Source: Anaerolineales bacterium
GTDB taxonomy: Bacteria; Chloroflexota; Anaerolineae; Anaerolineales; Villigracilaceae
Length of the DNA stretch: 64,000 nucleotides
NCBI GenBank assembly: GCA_025056175.1
Contig: JANWWK010000003.1
Span: 1-64,000 of the forward strand
Direction: 5' to 3'
The position numbers and the translations under genes are program-made. Positions within the stretch are counted from its first letter, which is position 1, and the number at the start of each line of letters is the position of its first letter. The notes under the pieces were generated by a model that was given only the letters and a program-made list of their open reading frames with translations, had not been told where the DNA came from and made no database searches. Positions 50,478 to 59,441 of this stretch are shown one piece after another.

Positions 50478-52187
50478 ATGGAGAACCGTCCGTGGTTGAA
50501 GAACTATGACGAGGGAGTTCCTGCCAGCCTGGACTATCCCCCCGTGCCGTTGTTCCACTTCCTCGAAGAATCGGCGCGCAAGTATCCTGACCGGCCTTGC
50601 ACGCTCTTCAAGGGAGCAACCATATCGTTCAAAGAAATGAACGAAGCCACCGACCGAATTGCCGGAGCGCTGGCGGCGATGGGCGTCAAAAAAGGCGACC
50701 GTGTAGGCATCTTCATGCCGAACACGCCACAATTCGTCATGTGTTACTTCGGTATTCTCAAGGCAGGGGGCGTTGTCGTTGCCACCAACCCGCTCTACAC
50801 GCCAAACGAAATCGAACATCAGGTCAATGATGCGGGTATCGAAGTGATGTTCGTGATGACGAACTTTTACAAAACCATTAAAACGGCCCAACCCAAGACG
50901 AAAATTAAAACTCTCATTGTCACCAACCTGAAAGAAACTCTGCCCCCGGTGTTACGGCTTCTGTTCACGCTCTTCCGCGAGAAAAAGGGCGGCTTCCGCA
51001 TTGAGGGTGGGTTGCAGCCTGGCGATGTCTGGCTGCAAGACCTGCTGAAAAAATACACCCCCGCCGACCGCCCCAAACTGAACATCAGCCCAGATGACAC
51101 CTGTCTATTCCAGTATTCCGGCGGCACCACCGGAATCTCTAAAGGCGCGGTCGCTCTGCATCGCAACATTGTGGCCAATTCCCTGCAAATCAGAGCCTGG
51201 ATGGGCAAAGCCCTCGAGGAAGGCAAAGACATTATGCTGATGGCGATTCCGCTCTTCCATGTATACGGCATGGTAGCAGGCATGAATTTTGCGCTTTCTG
51301 CAGGTGCAACGATGGTGATGGTGCCAAATCCGCGCGACCTGAAAGATGTGCTGGAAAATATCAACAAATACCGCCCAACTATCTTCCCCGGCGTGCCAAC
51401 GCTCTACAACGCCCTCAACAACCATCCCGACGTCATCGCCGGCAAGTATGACCTTCGTTCCATCAAGGCCTGCATCTCCGGGTCGGCACCGCTCCTGCGC
51501 GAGACCAAAGAAAAGTTCGAGGCGCTAACGGGTGGCAAACTCTTCGAGGGCTATGGGCTGTCTGAAGCGCCAACCGCCACGCATTGCAACCCAATGTTTG
51601 GTGCTAACAAAACCGGTTCAATTGGTATGCCGCTGCCAGATGTCGAGTGCAAAATTATCAGCCTGGATGACGGTGTGACCGAACTGCCCACCGGAGAAAT
51701 CGGCGAGCTGGTCATTCGCGGTCCACAAGTCATGAAAGGCTACCACAACATGCCCACCGAAACCGCCAATACCCTGCGCGATTTGGGTGATGGCGGCGGC
51801 CCCTGGCTTTTCACCGGCGACATCGCCCGCATGGACGAGGACGGCTATTTCTACATCGTAGACCGCAAGAAAGAACTTATCAAGCCGGGCGGCTTCCAGG
51901 TGTGGCCACGCGAGGTGGAAGAAGTCATCATCGCCCACCCCAAAGTGTTAGAGTGCGGCGTAGCCGGTATCCCAGACCCCTATCGCGGCGAAACCGTCAA
52001 AGCATGGATTGTCAAAAAAGACGATAGCCTGACCGAAGACGAAATCAAGGCCTGGTGCAAAGAGCGGCTGGCCGCCTACAAAGTGCCAACCCACATCGAA
52101 TTCCGCACAGAATTGCCCAAAACCACCGTTGGTAAAATTTTGCGCCGTGAACTGGTGCGCCAGCACAAAGAGCAAAGCGGCAAGTAG
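50478..52187 (+). CDS. Long-chain fatty-acid-CoA ligase (AMP-forming)
   Basis: The 569-residue adenylate-forming enzyme has the P-loop YSGGTTGISKGAV, the A5 motif YGLSEAPTATHC, GELVIRGPQVMKGY, WLFTGDIARMDEDGYFYIVD, RKKELIKPGGFQVWPREVE and the A10 lysine in LPKTTVGKILRRELV. It resembles FadD. Translation starts at the ATG 50478 (AAAGGAG 8 nt upstream), not the in-frame GTG at 50472. The gene is monocistronic, with its own promoter and a terminator after it. A fatty acid is the most likely substrate; aryl or shorter acids are possible. Confidence 0.88.
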   Translation: MENRPWLKNYDEGVPASLDYPPVPLFHFLEESARKYPDRPCTLFKGATISFKEMNEATDRIAGALAAMGVKKGDRVGIFMPNTPQFVMCYFGILKAGGVVVATNPLYTPNEIEHQVNDAGIEVMFVMTNFYKTIKTAQPKTKIKTLIVTNLKETLPPVLRLLFTLFREKKGGFRIEGGLQPGDVWLQDLLKKYTPADRPKLNISPDDTCLFQYSGGTTGISKGAVALHRNIVANSLQIRAWMGKALEEGKDIMLMAIPLFHVYGMVAGMNFALSAGATMVMVPNPRDLKDVLENINKYRPTIFPGVPTLYNALNNHPDVIAGKYDLRSIKACISGSAPLLRETKEKFEALTGGKLFEGYGLSEAPTATHCNPMFGANKTGSIGMPLPDVECKIISLDDGVTELPTGEIGELVIRGPQVMKGYHNMPTETANTLRDLGDGGGPWLFTGDIARMDEDGYFYIVDRKKELIKPGGFQVWPREVEEVIIAHPKVLECGVAGIPDPYRGETVKAWIVKKDDSLTEDEIKAWCKERLAAYKVPTHIEFRTELPKTTVGKILRRELVRQHKEQSGK

Positions 52188-52208
52188 GCCAATGGAAGAG
52201 AACAAGCA

Positions 52209-52236
52209 AAAAGCCTCCTGGGTTCAGGAGGCTTTT
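52209..52236. terminator. Bidirectional terminator between acyl-CoA ligase and ftsH
   Basis: Stem AAAAGCCTCCTG (52209-52220) with its perfect complement (52225-52236) and a 4-nt loop, with A- and T-runs built into the arms. Confidence 0.88.
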
Positions 52237-52265
52237 GAGTTTCTGCTCACGCGTTGGTCTCTGGC

Positions 52266-54152
52266 TCAATTCGGAGAAGCCCATGCAGGCTGGGGTGTAC
52301 CGCTGCGCTTGGGAACTGGCGGCGGAAAGACCTGTTCAAATTCCTCGCGCGTAATGGTCTCTTTTTCCAGCAAGAGATGGGCAACATCATCTAACTGCTT
52401 ACGATATTCCAGCAAAATTGAACGCGCACGCTGATAGGCCTCATCCACAATCCGACGCACTTCGCGGTCAATCTGTTCAGCAACCGCTTCCGAATAGTCG
52501 CGCTGTTCAGAAATTTCGCGTCCCAGAAAGATGAGTTCTTCCTTTTGACCATACACGCGGTTGCCCAATTCGTCGCTCATCCCCAGCCGCGTGACCATTG
52601 TGCGCGCCATGCGCGTTACCTGCTCCAGGTCACCCGAAGCACCCGAAGTAATATCATCGAACACCAACTCCTCGGCTGCACGCCCGCCCAGCGCATAAGC
52701 CAGCGTGGCAAACAGTTTTTTGCGCGACATAAGAATACGGTCTTCTTCTGGACGGAACCAGGTTACACCGCCAGCCTGTCCGCGTCCTACGATAGAGACC
52801 TTTTGCACCGGGTCAGCTTCTGGGATGGCGTTCGCCACCACCGCATGACCCGCTTCATGATAGGCAATGATGCGCTTCTCTTCATCGCTAATCAGACGCG
52901 ACTTGCGTTCTGGCCCCATCACCACGCGCTCGATAGCTTCTTCCATTTCTGCTTGGGTGATAGACCGCTTGTTGCGACGGGCAGCAAGAATAGCGGCTTC
53001 GTTGACCAGATTTTCCAAATCAGCCCCGACAAAACCGGGCGTTCCGCGCGCAATCGAGGCCAAATCTACGCTGGGGTCGAGCGGTTTACCCTTCACATGC
53101 ACCCGCAGAATGGCTTCACGGCCTTTCACATCGGGGCGGTCAAGCGTCACGCGGCGGTCAAAGCGTCCCGGTCGCAGCAGGGCCGGGTCGAGAATATCGG
53201 GACGGTTGGTTGCAGCAATGACAATGATGTTGGTGTCAGTATCAAACCCATCCATCTCCACCAGCATCTGATTCAAGGTTTGTTCGCGTTCATCGTGTGA
53301 ACCGCCCAAACCCGCGCCACGCTGACGCCCAACTGCGTCAATTTCATCCACAAAAATAATGCAGGGCGAGTGACGTTTGGCCTGGTCGAACAAATCGCGT
53401 ACACGACTTGCGCCGACACCCACAAACATTTCCACAAATTCCGAACCGGAAATCGAAAAGAACGGCACGCCCGCTTCTCCAGAAACGGCCTTTGCCAGCA
53501 ACGTCTTGCCTGTGCCAGGGGGCCCTACCAGTAAAACGCCTTTCGGAATACGTGCGCCCAATTGGATGAACTTCTGCGGTTCACGCAGAAACTCCACCAC
53601 CTCTTTCAATTCTTCTTTCGATTCATCTGCTCCAGCAACATCCTCGAAAGTGACAGTCGGATGTTCGCCACTGAACATACGCGCTCGCGACTTGCCAAAC
53701 GACATCGCCGCATTGTTAGAACCTTGCGCCTGCCGGAAAATCCAGAAGAACAGTGCAATCATCAAGACAAACGGCAAAATATACCCCAGCACGCTCAAAA
53801 CGGTCATCCACGAACTGGGCGGATTGATGACTACCTGTAACCGTTCCGGGGCGAGTTGCTCCGGTGTGACGCCCAACAGAATCAGCTGGTTGATGAGAGA
53901 AGTGCCATCTTCCTTGTGCGCCGTTCGTTCAACGTCGTTTCCACTATTACCGGGATAAATGACGCGCAGACGATTGTCCGATTCGACCACAATGCGCTTG
54001 ATTTTGCCGGCTTTGATGTCGGCAGCCACCTGGTTGATGGTGAGCGGAGTCTCAGCATTGGCTGGTTGGCGCAACTGAAACGCCACCATCGAGACAATCG
54101 CAATAAACAGCAGCGCGTAAATGAGAAAAGACTGGTTGCGAGAATTGTTCAC
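52266..54152 (-). CDS. ftsH: ATP-dependent zinc metalloprotease FtsH
   Basis: The 628-residue membrane protease has two transmembrane helices (about 5-25 and 113-138) flanking an extracytoplasmic domain, an AAA+ domain (Walker A GPPGTGKT near 214, Walker [12 protein letters not shown] with RPGRFDRRV), and the zinc site HEAGH near 433. It removes misassembled membrane proteins. I choose the GTG at 54152 because AGGAGG lies 5 nt upstream; the reading frame extends to 54203 but without a ribosome-binding site. Confidence 0.94.
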   Translation of the reverse strand: MNNSRNQSFLIYALLFIAIVSMVAFQLRQPANAETPLTINQVAADIKAGKIKRIVVESDNRLRVIYPGNSGNDVERTAHKEDGTSLINQLILLGVTPEQLAPERLQVVINPPSSWMTVLSVLGYILPFVLMIALFFWIFRQAQGSNNAAMSFGKSRARMFSGEHPTVTFEDVAGADESKEELKEVVEFLREPQKFIQLGARIPKGVLLVGPPGTGKTLLAKAVSGEAGVPFFSISGSEFVEMFVGVGASRVRDLFDQAKRHSPCIIFVDEIDAVGRQRGAGLGGSHDEREQTLNQMLVEMDGFDTDTNIIVIAATNRPDILDPALLRPGRFDRRVTLDRPDVKGREAILRVHVKGKPLDPSVDLASIARGTPGFVGADLENLVNEAAILAARRNKRSITQAEMEEAIERVVMGPERKSRLISDEEKRIIAYHEAGHAVVANAIPEADPVQKVSIVGRGQAGGVTWFRPEEDRILMSRKKLFATLAYALGGRAAEELVFDDITSGASGDLEQVTRMARTMVTRLGMSDELGNRVYGQKEELIFLGREISEQRDYSEAVAEQIDREVRRIVDEAYQRARSILLEYRKQLDDVAHLLLEKETITREEFEQVFPPPVPKRSGTPQPAWASPN

Positions 54153-54179
54153 ACAGACCTCCTGATATCGGTCGGTCAG

Positions 54180-54185
54180 ATTATA
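54180..54185 (-). promoter_or_regulatory. -10 element upstream of ftsH
   Basis: On the minus strand TATAAT lies about 28 nt before the GTG at 54152; no clear -35 box. It lies within the longer reading frame, supporting the shorter start. Confidence 0.5.
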
Positions 54186-54272
54186 TCCCATGCGTTGCCG
54201 CAAAGGGTTTTTGCAGAAGAAACGTTATATGATTTTCTAATGGATTGCTTGCAAAAGCCATCCAAATTGCGT

Positions 54273-55034
54273 TCAAGCGAGTAACAATTCCACTGGACAG
54301 TGGTCTGAACCGCTCACGTCCTCGTGAATCACGACATCACGGACGCGCCCGGCCAGACGCTCCGATACCAGGAAATAATCAATGCGCCAGCCGATGTTAC
54401 GCTGACGCGCTGCCATGCGATACGTCCACCAGGTGTACTGAGTCCGCTGCGGATACAGGCGGCGGTAGACATCTACAAAACCATGATCGAGGTACTTTTG
54501 CACCCACGCGCGCTCTTCCGGCAAAAAACCAGAGGTGGTCTCGTTTTCTTGTGGATTAGCAAGGTCTATGGGCTGATGCGCTGTGTTGAAATCACCCGTC
54601 AGAATGATATTTTCGCCCGCTGCGTGCAACGAATCACAAATTTCGAGCAGGCGGGCATAAAAATCAAGTTTATACAGCACCCGGTCGTAGCCGCGCTGCC
54701 CATTGGGAAAATAGATGTTGTAAAGCAGAAAATCCTCGTGCCGCGTGCAGATGACTCGCCCCTCGACATCGAAGCGCTCCTCGTCCAACCCAAGTCGGAT
54801 TTCAGCTGGTTCCCGCTTCGAGAAGGTTGCCACGCCGCTATAACCAGCGCGCTGGGCCGGGTTCCAAACGGCCACATAACCGGGGAAATCCCGCTGTTCC
54901 TCGGTGAGCTGTTCTGGACGGGCTTTAATTTCCTGTAAACAAAACACATCTGGCGACTGGGCCAGCATCCAGGCTTTGAGATGTTTGCCCAGCGCCGCGC
55001 GAATGCCATTAACGTTCCAGGTGATAATTTTCAT
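54273..55034 (-). CDS. xth: Exodeoxyribonuclease III
   Basis: The 253-residue EEP-fold nuclease has IITWNVNGIRA, CLQEIKARPEQL (metal-binding Glu), YFPNGQRGYDRV, LTGDFNTAHQPIDLANP (Asp/Asn catalytic), YTWWTYRMAARQRNIGWRIDYFLVS and the C-terminal SGSDHCPVEL (catalytic His). It cuts at abasic sites and degrades DNA from 3' ends. The ATG at 55034 starts MKIITWNVNG; GTG at 55040 would add two residues. The gene is divergent from the receiver gene at 55119. Confidence 0.93.
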   Translation of the reverse strand: MKIITWNVNGIRAALGKHLKAWMLAQSPDVFCLQEIKARPEQLTEEQRDFPGYVAVWNPAQRAGYSGVATFSKREPAEIRLGLDEERFDVEGRVICTRHEDFLLYNIYFPNGQRGYDRVLYKLDFYARLLEICDSLHAAGENIILTGDFNTAHQPIDLANPQENETTSGFLPEERAWVQKYLDHGFVDVYRRLYPQRTQYTWWTYRMAARQRNIGWRIDYFLVSERLAGRVRDVVIHEDVSGSDHCPVELLLA

Positions 55035-55118
55035 ACGCACGCATGACCTTCATGGTAAACTTAATACATCAATATCATTTTTTGCCGCAGCCGCAAATCA
55101 TTTTTCAGGACTGTTACG

Positions 55119-55511
55119 ATGAATTCTCTTAAACGCCTTATCCTTTGCATCGAGGATGAACCCGATATGATTGACCTGTTGCGCATCATCCTGGAAAGCA
55201 AAGGATTTGAAGTGGAAGGCGCGGCCGGCGGCGAAGAAGGGTTGCAAAAACTCCGTCAAGCCAAACCCGACCTGGTCTTGCTCGACCTGATGATGCCCGA
55301 CATAGATGGTTGGGAAGTATACCAGCAAATGAAATCGGACGAGGCCACGCGAAACATTCCTGTCATTATCGTCACCGCCAAAGCGCAAAACGTAGATAAA
55401 GTGCTGGGCCTGCAAATTGCTAAGGTGGACGATTACATTGCTAAACCCTTCAGCCCCGAAGAGCTGCTTCACAGCGTAGAAACTGTGCTGGAACGCCAGC
55501 GGCGCGCCTGA
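55119..55511 (+). CDS. Stand-alone response-regulator receiver protein
   Basis: The 130-residue receiver has Glu12/Asp13, phosphoacceptor Asp56 (LVLLDLMMPDIDG), Thr86 (IIVTAKA) and Lys109 (IAKPFS), all conserved. There is no output domain. It resembles PleD/PhoB-type receivers. The short gap (69 nt) to the DUF192 gene may make it the first gene of a DUF192-LysM/M23 unit. No kinase gene adjoins it. Confidence 0.9.
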   Translation: MNSLKRLILCIEDEPDMIDLLRIILESKGFEVEGAAGGEEGLQKLRQAKPDLVLLDLMMPDIDGWEVYQQMKSDEATRNIPVIIVTAKAQNVDKVLGLQIAKVDDYIAKPFSPEELLHSVETVLERQRRA

Positions 55512-55580
55512 AGCACCACTTGCGCCGCATCCCCAATCTCCGCTATACAGACGCGGAGGGTTTTGGTATTTTTGGAGACC

Positions 55581-55955
55581 ATGAACGACCATCCCGTTAT
55601 CATCCGCAATCTAAGCAATCCCTCCGTGGCACCCATTCGGGGCAAATGGTGTCAATCGTTTCTCTCCCGGCTGCGTGGTTTTACCTTTCGCTCGCAGCTT
55701 GCACCGGAAGAAGGCCTGGTGCTGGTAGAATCACACGATAGTCGCATCGAAACTGCCATTCACATGCTCTTCGTGTGGACCGACCTGTCAATTGCCTGGG
55801 TAAACACGCAAAACGAAGTGGTAGATACCGTTCTGGCAAAGGCCTGGTGCCCTTTTTACGGCCCGGCCAAACCTGCGCGTTATGTCATCGAATACCACCC
55901 TGCCCGATACGGCGATTTCCAGGTCGGCGACCAGATTGCCTTTGACCATGATTAA
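55581..55955 (+). CDS. DUF192 family protein
   Basis: The 124-residue protein has the DUF192 pattern: CQSFLSRLRGFTFR near the N-terminus, HMLFVWTDLSIAWVNTQNEVVD, and GDFQVGDQIAF at the end. The family is of unknown function and often exported, but this copy lacks a signal peptide. GGAG precedes the ATG at 55581. Its stop overlaps the LysM-M23 gene by 8 nt, so the two are translationally coupled, suggesting related cell-envelope roles. Confidence 0.85.
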   Translation: MNDHPVIIRNLSNPSVAPIRGKWCQSFLSRLRGFTFRSQLAPEEGLVLVESHDSRIETAIHMLFVWTDLSIAWVNTQNEVVDTVLAKAWCPFYGPAKPARYVIEYHPARYGDFQVGDQIAFDHD

Positions 55956-57357
55956 GCGCATTCTATTCGCATTCTTGATATTTACGCTGCTCCTGCCGGT
56001 GAGCGCAGCACAGGCGCAGGATACTCCCCCTCCTTCTGGCCCGATTTACATCGTCCAGCCAGGCGATAGCATGTCACTGATAGCCAGCCGCTTCGGCGTT
56101 ACACTCTCGGACTTGATGGCTGCAAACAACATCAGTGACCCCAACAACCTGGCTGCTGGCGCAAAACTCATCATCCCTGGGTTGGAAGGCATCAGCGGTG
56201 TTTTGACAACCGAAGTTCTGAATTATGGCGATACCCTGCACAGCATCAGCCGCCGTAACCGCGTCCCAGAAGCCTTTGTGCGCAAACTGAATCACATCAC
56301 CAGTCCGTCGGAACTTTACGCCGGAATGGGGGTTATCTTACCGCAGCAAGAAAACGTCAGCCCACTTCCCTATCGCTTCAACCTGCAACCTGGCGAAACC
56401 CTGCTCGAAGCTGCCATCCGCACTGGAAGCGACCCCTGGACTTTGACAAGCCTGAACGAACTGGCCGGTACCTGGGGTGCTTTGCCCGGAGATGTGCTTT
56501 ACTCACCGACCGGAAACAGCCAGGCAACCCAGGCGAGTGGCATGCCTTCTGCCTTTCTCAGCGTGCAGGTCAGCCCGCTGCCGATGACGCAAGGACGAAC
56601 GAGCAAAATCGTCATCCAGGCCCAGCCGGGCGTTTCGCTTGGCGGAATGCTGGTAGATATGCCGTTGCGTTTCTTTCCACAAGAAGATGGCAGCTACGTC
56701 AGCCTGCAAGGGATTCATGCCATGCTCACCCCGGGCCCCTATCCCCTGCGACTGGAAGCCACCCTTCCAGATGGCACACGTCAGAGTTACGAGCAAATGG
56801 TTGTCGTTCAATCGGGCTTCTACCCGAATGACCCGCTCCTGCTGGTGGAACCGGAGACGATTGACCCCGCCATCACCGGGCCAGAATCTCAAAAAATTCT
56901 TGAACTGACACGCCCGGCAACGCCTACCCGCTACTGGCAGGGAATTTTTCAATCACCGGCCTACTTCCCTGATTGCTTCACCTCACGCTACGGCAATCGG
57001 CGCACTTACATCGGGTCTGGCACAGGCGAAAAGTACTTTTCCTTTCACAGTGGGGTAGATTTTTGCGGTGGCGAAGGTTTGCCCATTCTGGCCCCGGCAG
57101 ATGGAGTAGTGATATTTGCCGATTTTCTGACCGTGCGCGGTAACGCCACGTTGATTGACCACGGCTGGGGCATTTACAGCGGCTTCTGGCACCAATCGGA
57201 AATCAAAGTTACAGCAGGGCAAACTGTACGCAAAGGAGAACTCATCGGTATCGTTGGCGGTACAGGCCGCGTTACCGGCGCGCACCTTCACTGGGAAGTG
57301 TGGGTCAACGGCATCCAGGTTAATCCGATGGAATGGCTGGAAAAAGTCTTCCCCTGA
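55948..57357 (+). CDS. Secreted LysM and M23 (LytM-like) peptidase
   Basis: The 469-residue exported protein has a signal peptide (IKRILFAFLIFTLLLPVSAAQAQ), a LysM domain (YIVQPGDSMSLIASRFGVTL ... AGAKLIIPG), a second LysM-like unit (VLNYGDTLHSISRRNRVPEAF), a possible third (FNLQPGETLLEAAIRTG), a beta-rich middle, and a C-terminal M23 domain with HSGVDF near 367 and GAHLHWEVW near 447 (zinc ligands). It should cut peptidoglycan cross-links. The ATG at 55948 is the first methionine of the signal peptide; the longer frame to 55882 lies in the DUF192 gene. Confidence 0.9.
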   Translation: MIKRILFAFLIFTLLLPVSAAQAQDTPPPSGPIYIVQPGDSMSLIASRFGVTLSDLMAANNISDPNNLAAGAKLIIPGLEGISGVLTTEVLNYGDTLHSISRRNRVPEAFVRKLNHITSPSELYAGMGVILPQQENVSPLPYRFNLQPGETLLEAAIRTGSDPWTLTSLNELAGTWGALPGDVLYSPTGNSQATQASGMPSAFLSVQVSPLPMTQGRTSKIVIQAQPGVSLGGMLVDMPLRFFPQEDGSYVSLQGIHAMLTPGPYPLRLEATLPDGTRQSYEQMVVVQSGFYPNDPLLLVEPETIDPAITGPESQKILELTRPATPTRYWQGIFQSPAYFPDCFTSRYGNRRTYIGSGTGEKYFSFHSGVDFCGGEGLPILAPADGVVIFADFLTVRGNATLIDHGWGIYSGFWHQSEIKVTAGQTVRKGELIGIVGGTGRVTGAHLHWEVWVNGIQVNPMEWLEKVFP

Positions 57358-57383
57358 ACCAGGAATGTCAGACAAATTGCCTG

Positions 57384-57412
57384 TTGTTGCCGCGTACGGT
57401 TTATGCTACACT
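57384..57412 (+). promoter_or_regulatory. Promoter of the cyclic-nucleotide-binding-protein gene
   Basis: TTGTTG (57384-57389) and TACACT (57407-57412) are 17 bp apart, about 30 nt before the ATG at 57443; a TATG extended -10 precedes TACACT. Confidence 0.65.
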
Positions 57413-57442
57413 AGTTTCGTATTTCACAAAACCGAGGCGTGC

Positions 57443-57934
57443 ATGAACGAATTCGTCACCTTTCTCAAGCAAAGCGACATTTTCTACCAGTTCACACAAA
57501 CCCAACTTGAACTGGTTGCCAACCTGTGCCAACAGAAATCGTACAATGCCGGTGAGATTATCTTCGAGGAAAACAGCAGCAGCAAAGAACTATACGTCAT
57601 CGTGCAGGGAGAGGTCAACATCATCGTAGATTCTGGGCTGGTGGCCTCCAAAACAAATGCCGAAAAAATTGTCATCGCCACCCTGCGGCGAGGACAATCA
57701 TTCGGCGAAGTGGCGCTGGTGGACGAAGGCTTACGCTCAGCCACCGCACAGGCCAAAAGCAAAGATACACGCCTGCTGGTCATCCCGCGCGATAAGCTAA
57801 TTATGCTGTGTGAAACCTACCCTCAACTCGGCTACCGACTGATGTACAACCTGGCCGCCGACCTGGCAATGAAAATCCGCAACACCGACCTGCGTGTGCG
57901 TGAGAGAGTTCTCTACGGCCAGCAATCCTCCTGA
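57443..57934 (+). CDS. Lone cyclic-nucleotide-binding domain protein
   Basis: The 163-residue protein has one CRP-like cNMP-binding fold (about 10-130: FYQFTQTQLELVANLC, YVIVQGEVNII, GQSFGEVALVDEGLRSATAQA with the phosphate-binding cassette GEVAL...RSAT) but no helix-turn-helix; the C-terminal helix (LMYNLAADLAMKIRNTDLRVRE) is long and charged. It could regulate a partner protein rather than DNA. GAGG precedes the ATG at 57443. It lies before the Liv operon. Confidence 0.85.
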   Translation: MNEFVTFLKQSDIFYQFTQTQLELVANLCQQKSYNAGEIIFEENSSSKELYVIVQGEVNIIVDSGLVASKTNAEKIVIATLRRGQSFGEVALVDEGLRSATAQAKSKDTRLLVIPRDKLIMLCETYPQLGYRLMYNLAADLAMKIRNTDLRVRERVLYGQQSS

Positions 57935-57973
57935 CCCAAACGGGCGATTGTCATACAACACGTCTCAAAAGTT

Positions 57974-58061
57974 CTTGCATTTTTGCAAGAGAAAATGTAT
58001 CATTTTGTACAGTTTGTATTCTAAATGTGTGTAAAAGCAGGTGAAACAGAAAGCCTGCTTT
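57974..58061 (+). promoter_or_regulatory. Promoter, palindromic operator and leader hairpin of the branched-chain amino-acid transporter operon
   Basis: TTGCAT (57975-57980) and TATCAT (57998-58003) are 17 bp apart. A perfect palindrome, CTTGCA-N4-TGCAAG (57974-57989), overlaps the -35 box and is a likely repressor site. Further downstream an 8-bp stem (58034-58041 with 58054-58061) sits in the leader. The gap 57935-58181 holds nothing else firm except an 8-codon ORF at 58090-58116 with GAGG before it. Confidence 0.65.
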
Positions 58062-58181
58062 ACAAAATTCTTGTGGAGAGAGCGAGGTGATGGCGTATCG
58101 CGCAAACCGTGAATGAACATACCCAACTCAGGTTCCACCTATCCCATCAACAAACCAAAAGAAAAACAGGAGGAAGAAGTT

Positions 58182-59375
58182 ATGTCTAAGCGACTGATGT
58201 TCGTCGTTGCGGTGCTTGTTGTTGCCAGCCTGGTTCTGGCTGCCTGCGGCGGTCAACAGGCCACCACCATCAAAATCGCAACCCAAAGCCCGCTTTCGGG
58301 AGGCCAATCTTCTCTCGGCGTGGATATCAAGAACGGTGCGCAATTGGCGCTCGAACAGCTCAGCGGTCCGCTAACCGAGATGGGCTTCAAAGTGGAATTG
58401 GCCCCGTATGACGACCAGGCCAACCCCGATACCGGCGTGGCAAACGCGAAGCAGATTGTCTCCGACCCGGCCATTTTGTGCGGCGTCGGCCACCTGAACT
58501 CCGGCGTCATGATTCCGTCTTCGGAAGAATATCACAACGCAGGCCTGGCGTTCGTCTCTCCGGCGAACACCAACCCCAAAGTGACCGACCGCGGCTATCT
58601 GGAAGTGAACCGCATCGTGGGACGCGATGACGTGCAGGGTGTGGTCGGCGCCGAATACGCGAACTCGATTGGCGTCAAGAGCGTCTTCATCATTCACGAC
58701 AAGACCGCTTACGGTCAGGGCGTAGCGGAATTCTTCAAGAAGCGCGCCGAAGAACTTGGTATGACGGTGGCTGGCTTTGAAGGCACGGAAGAAAAAGCCA
58801 ACTTCGACCCGATTATCACCTCGATTCTCGCCGCGAATGTGGACATGGTGTACTTCGGCGGTATCTACGACCAGGCAGGTGTCTTGTTCAAGCAGGCACG
58901 CGAAAAAGGCTTCATGGGAACCTTCATGGGTCCAGACGGGATGGACTCCTCGACCCTGGCGGAAATCGCTGGTGAAGCTCTGGTGCAGGGCGGCGGTATG
59001 GTGTACTCGTCCGTCTCCGGCCCGGCTTCTGTGTACCCCGGCACGGCCAAATTCATTTCGGACTTCAAAGCCAAATTCAACGCTGAACCGCAACCCTTTG
59101 CCGCGCAGGCTTACGATGCGATGGCAATCTGCTTGAAAGCCATCGAAAACGCCGCCAAAGCCAACGGCAACAAAATCCCGACCCGCCAACAGGTTGCTCA
59201 GGCTATCCGCGAACTGAAGGACTTCCCCGGCATCACCGGTACCTACACCTTCAACAACATCGGTGATATTACTTCCGCCAAGTACTTCGTCATCAAAGTC
59301 GTCTCGGCGGATAAGACCAAATGGGGCGAAAACGAAGTCATTCAGACTCTCGATATTGCGCCGCCTTCCAAATAA
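58182..59375 (+). CDS. livK: Branched-chain amino-acid ABC transporter substrate-binding lipoprotein
   Basis: The 397-residue type I binding protein has a lipoprotein signal (VVAVLVVASLVLAACGG, lipobox LAAC), then the LivK fold (KIATQSPLSGGQSSLGVDIKNGAQLALEQ, VGHLNSGVMIPSSEEYHNAGLAFVSP, AEYANSIGVKSVFIIHDKTAYG, FIGPDGMDSS-like). It is tethered to the outer face of the cell membrane and delivers a branched-chain amino acid or related compound. AGGAGG precedes the ATG at 58182. It heads the LivKHMGF operon. The exact ligand is not determined. Confidence 0.92.
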   Translation: MSKRLMFVVAVLVVASLVLAACGGQQATTIKIATQSPLSGGQSSLGVDIKNGAQLALEQLSGPLTEMGFKVELAPYDDQANPDTGVANAKQIVSDPAILCGVGHLNSGVMIPSSEEYHNAGLAFVSPANTNPKVTDRGYLEVNRIVGRDDVQGVVGAEYANSIGVKSVFIIHDKTAYGQGVAEFFKKRAEELGMTVAGFEGTEEKANFDPIITSILAANVDMVYFGGIYDQAGVLFKQAREKGFMGTFMGPDGMDSSTLAEIAGEALVQGGGMVYSSVSGPASVYPGTAKFISDFKAKFNAEPQPFAAQAYDAMAICLKAIENAAKANGNKIPTRQQVAQAIRELKDFPGITGTYTFNNIGDITSAKYFVIKVVSADKTKWGENEVIQTLDIAPPSK

Positions 59376-59385
59376 AACCTGAACT

Positions 59386-59428
59386 CATTCCCCCTCTCCG
59401 CCCGCCTCGCTGGAGGAGAGGGGGAATG
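59386..59428 (+). repeat. Long GC-rich stem-loop between livK and livH
   Basis: A perfect 14-bp stem (CATTCCCCCTCTCC with its complement at 59415-59428) and a 15-nt loop sit in the 66-nt gap. There is no T-run, so it is more likely an mRNA stabiliser or attenuator allowing more LivK than permease; it could also belong to a dispersed repeat family. Confidence 0.65.
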
Positions 59429-59441
59429 TCTTGGTGAAGCC

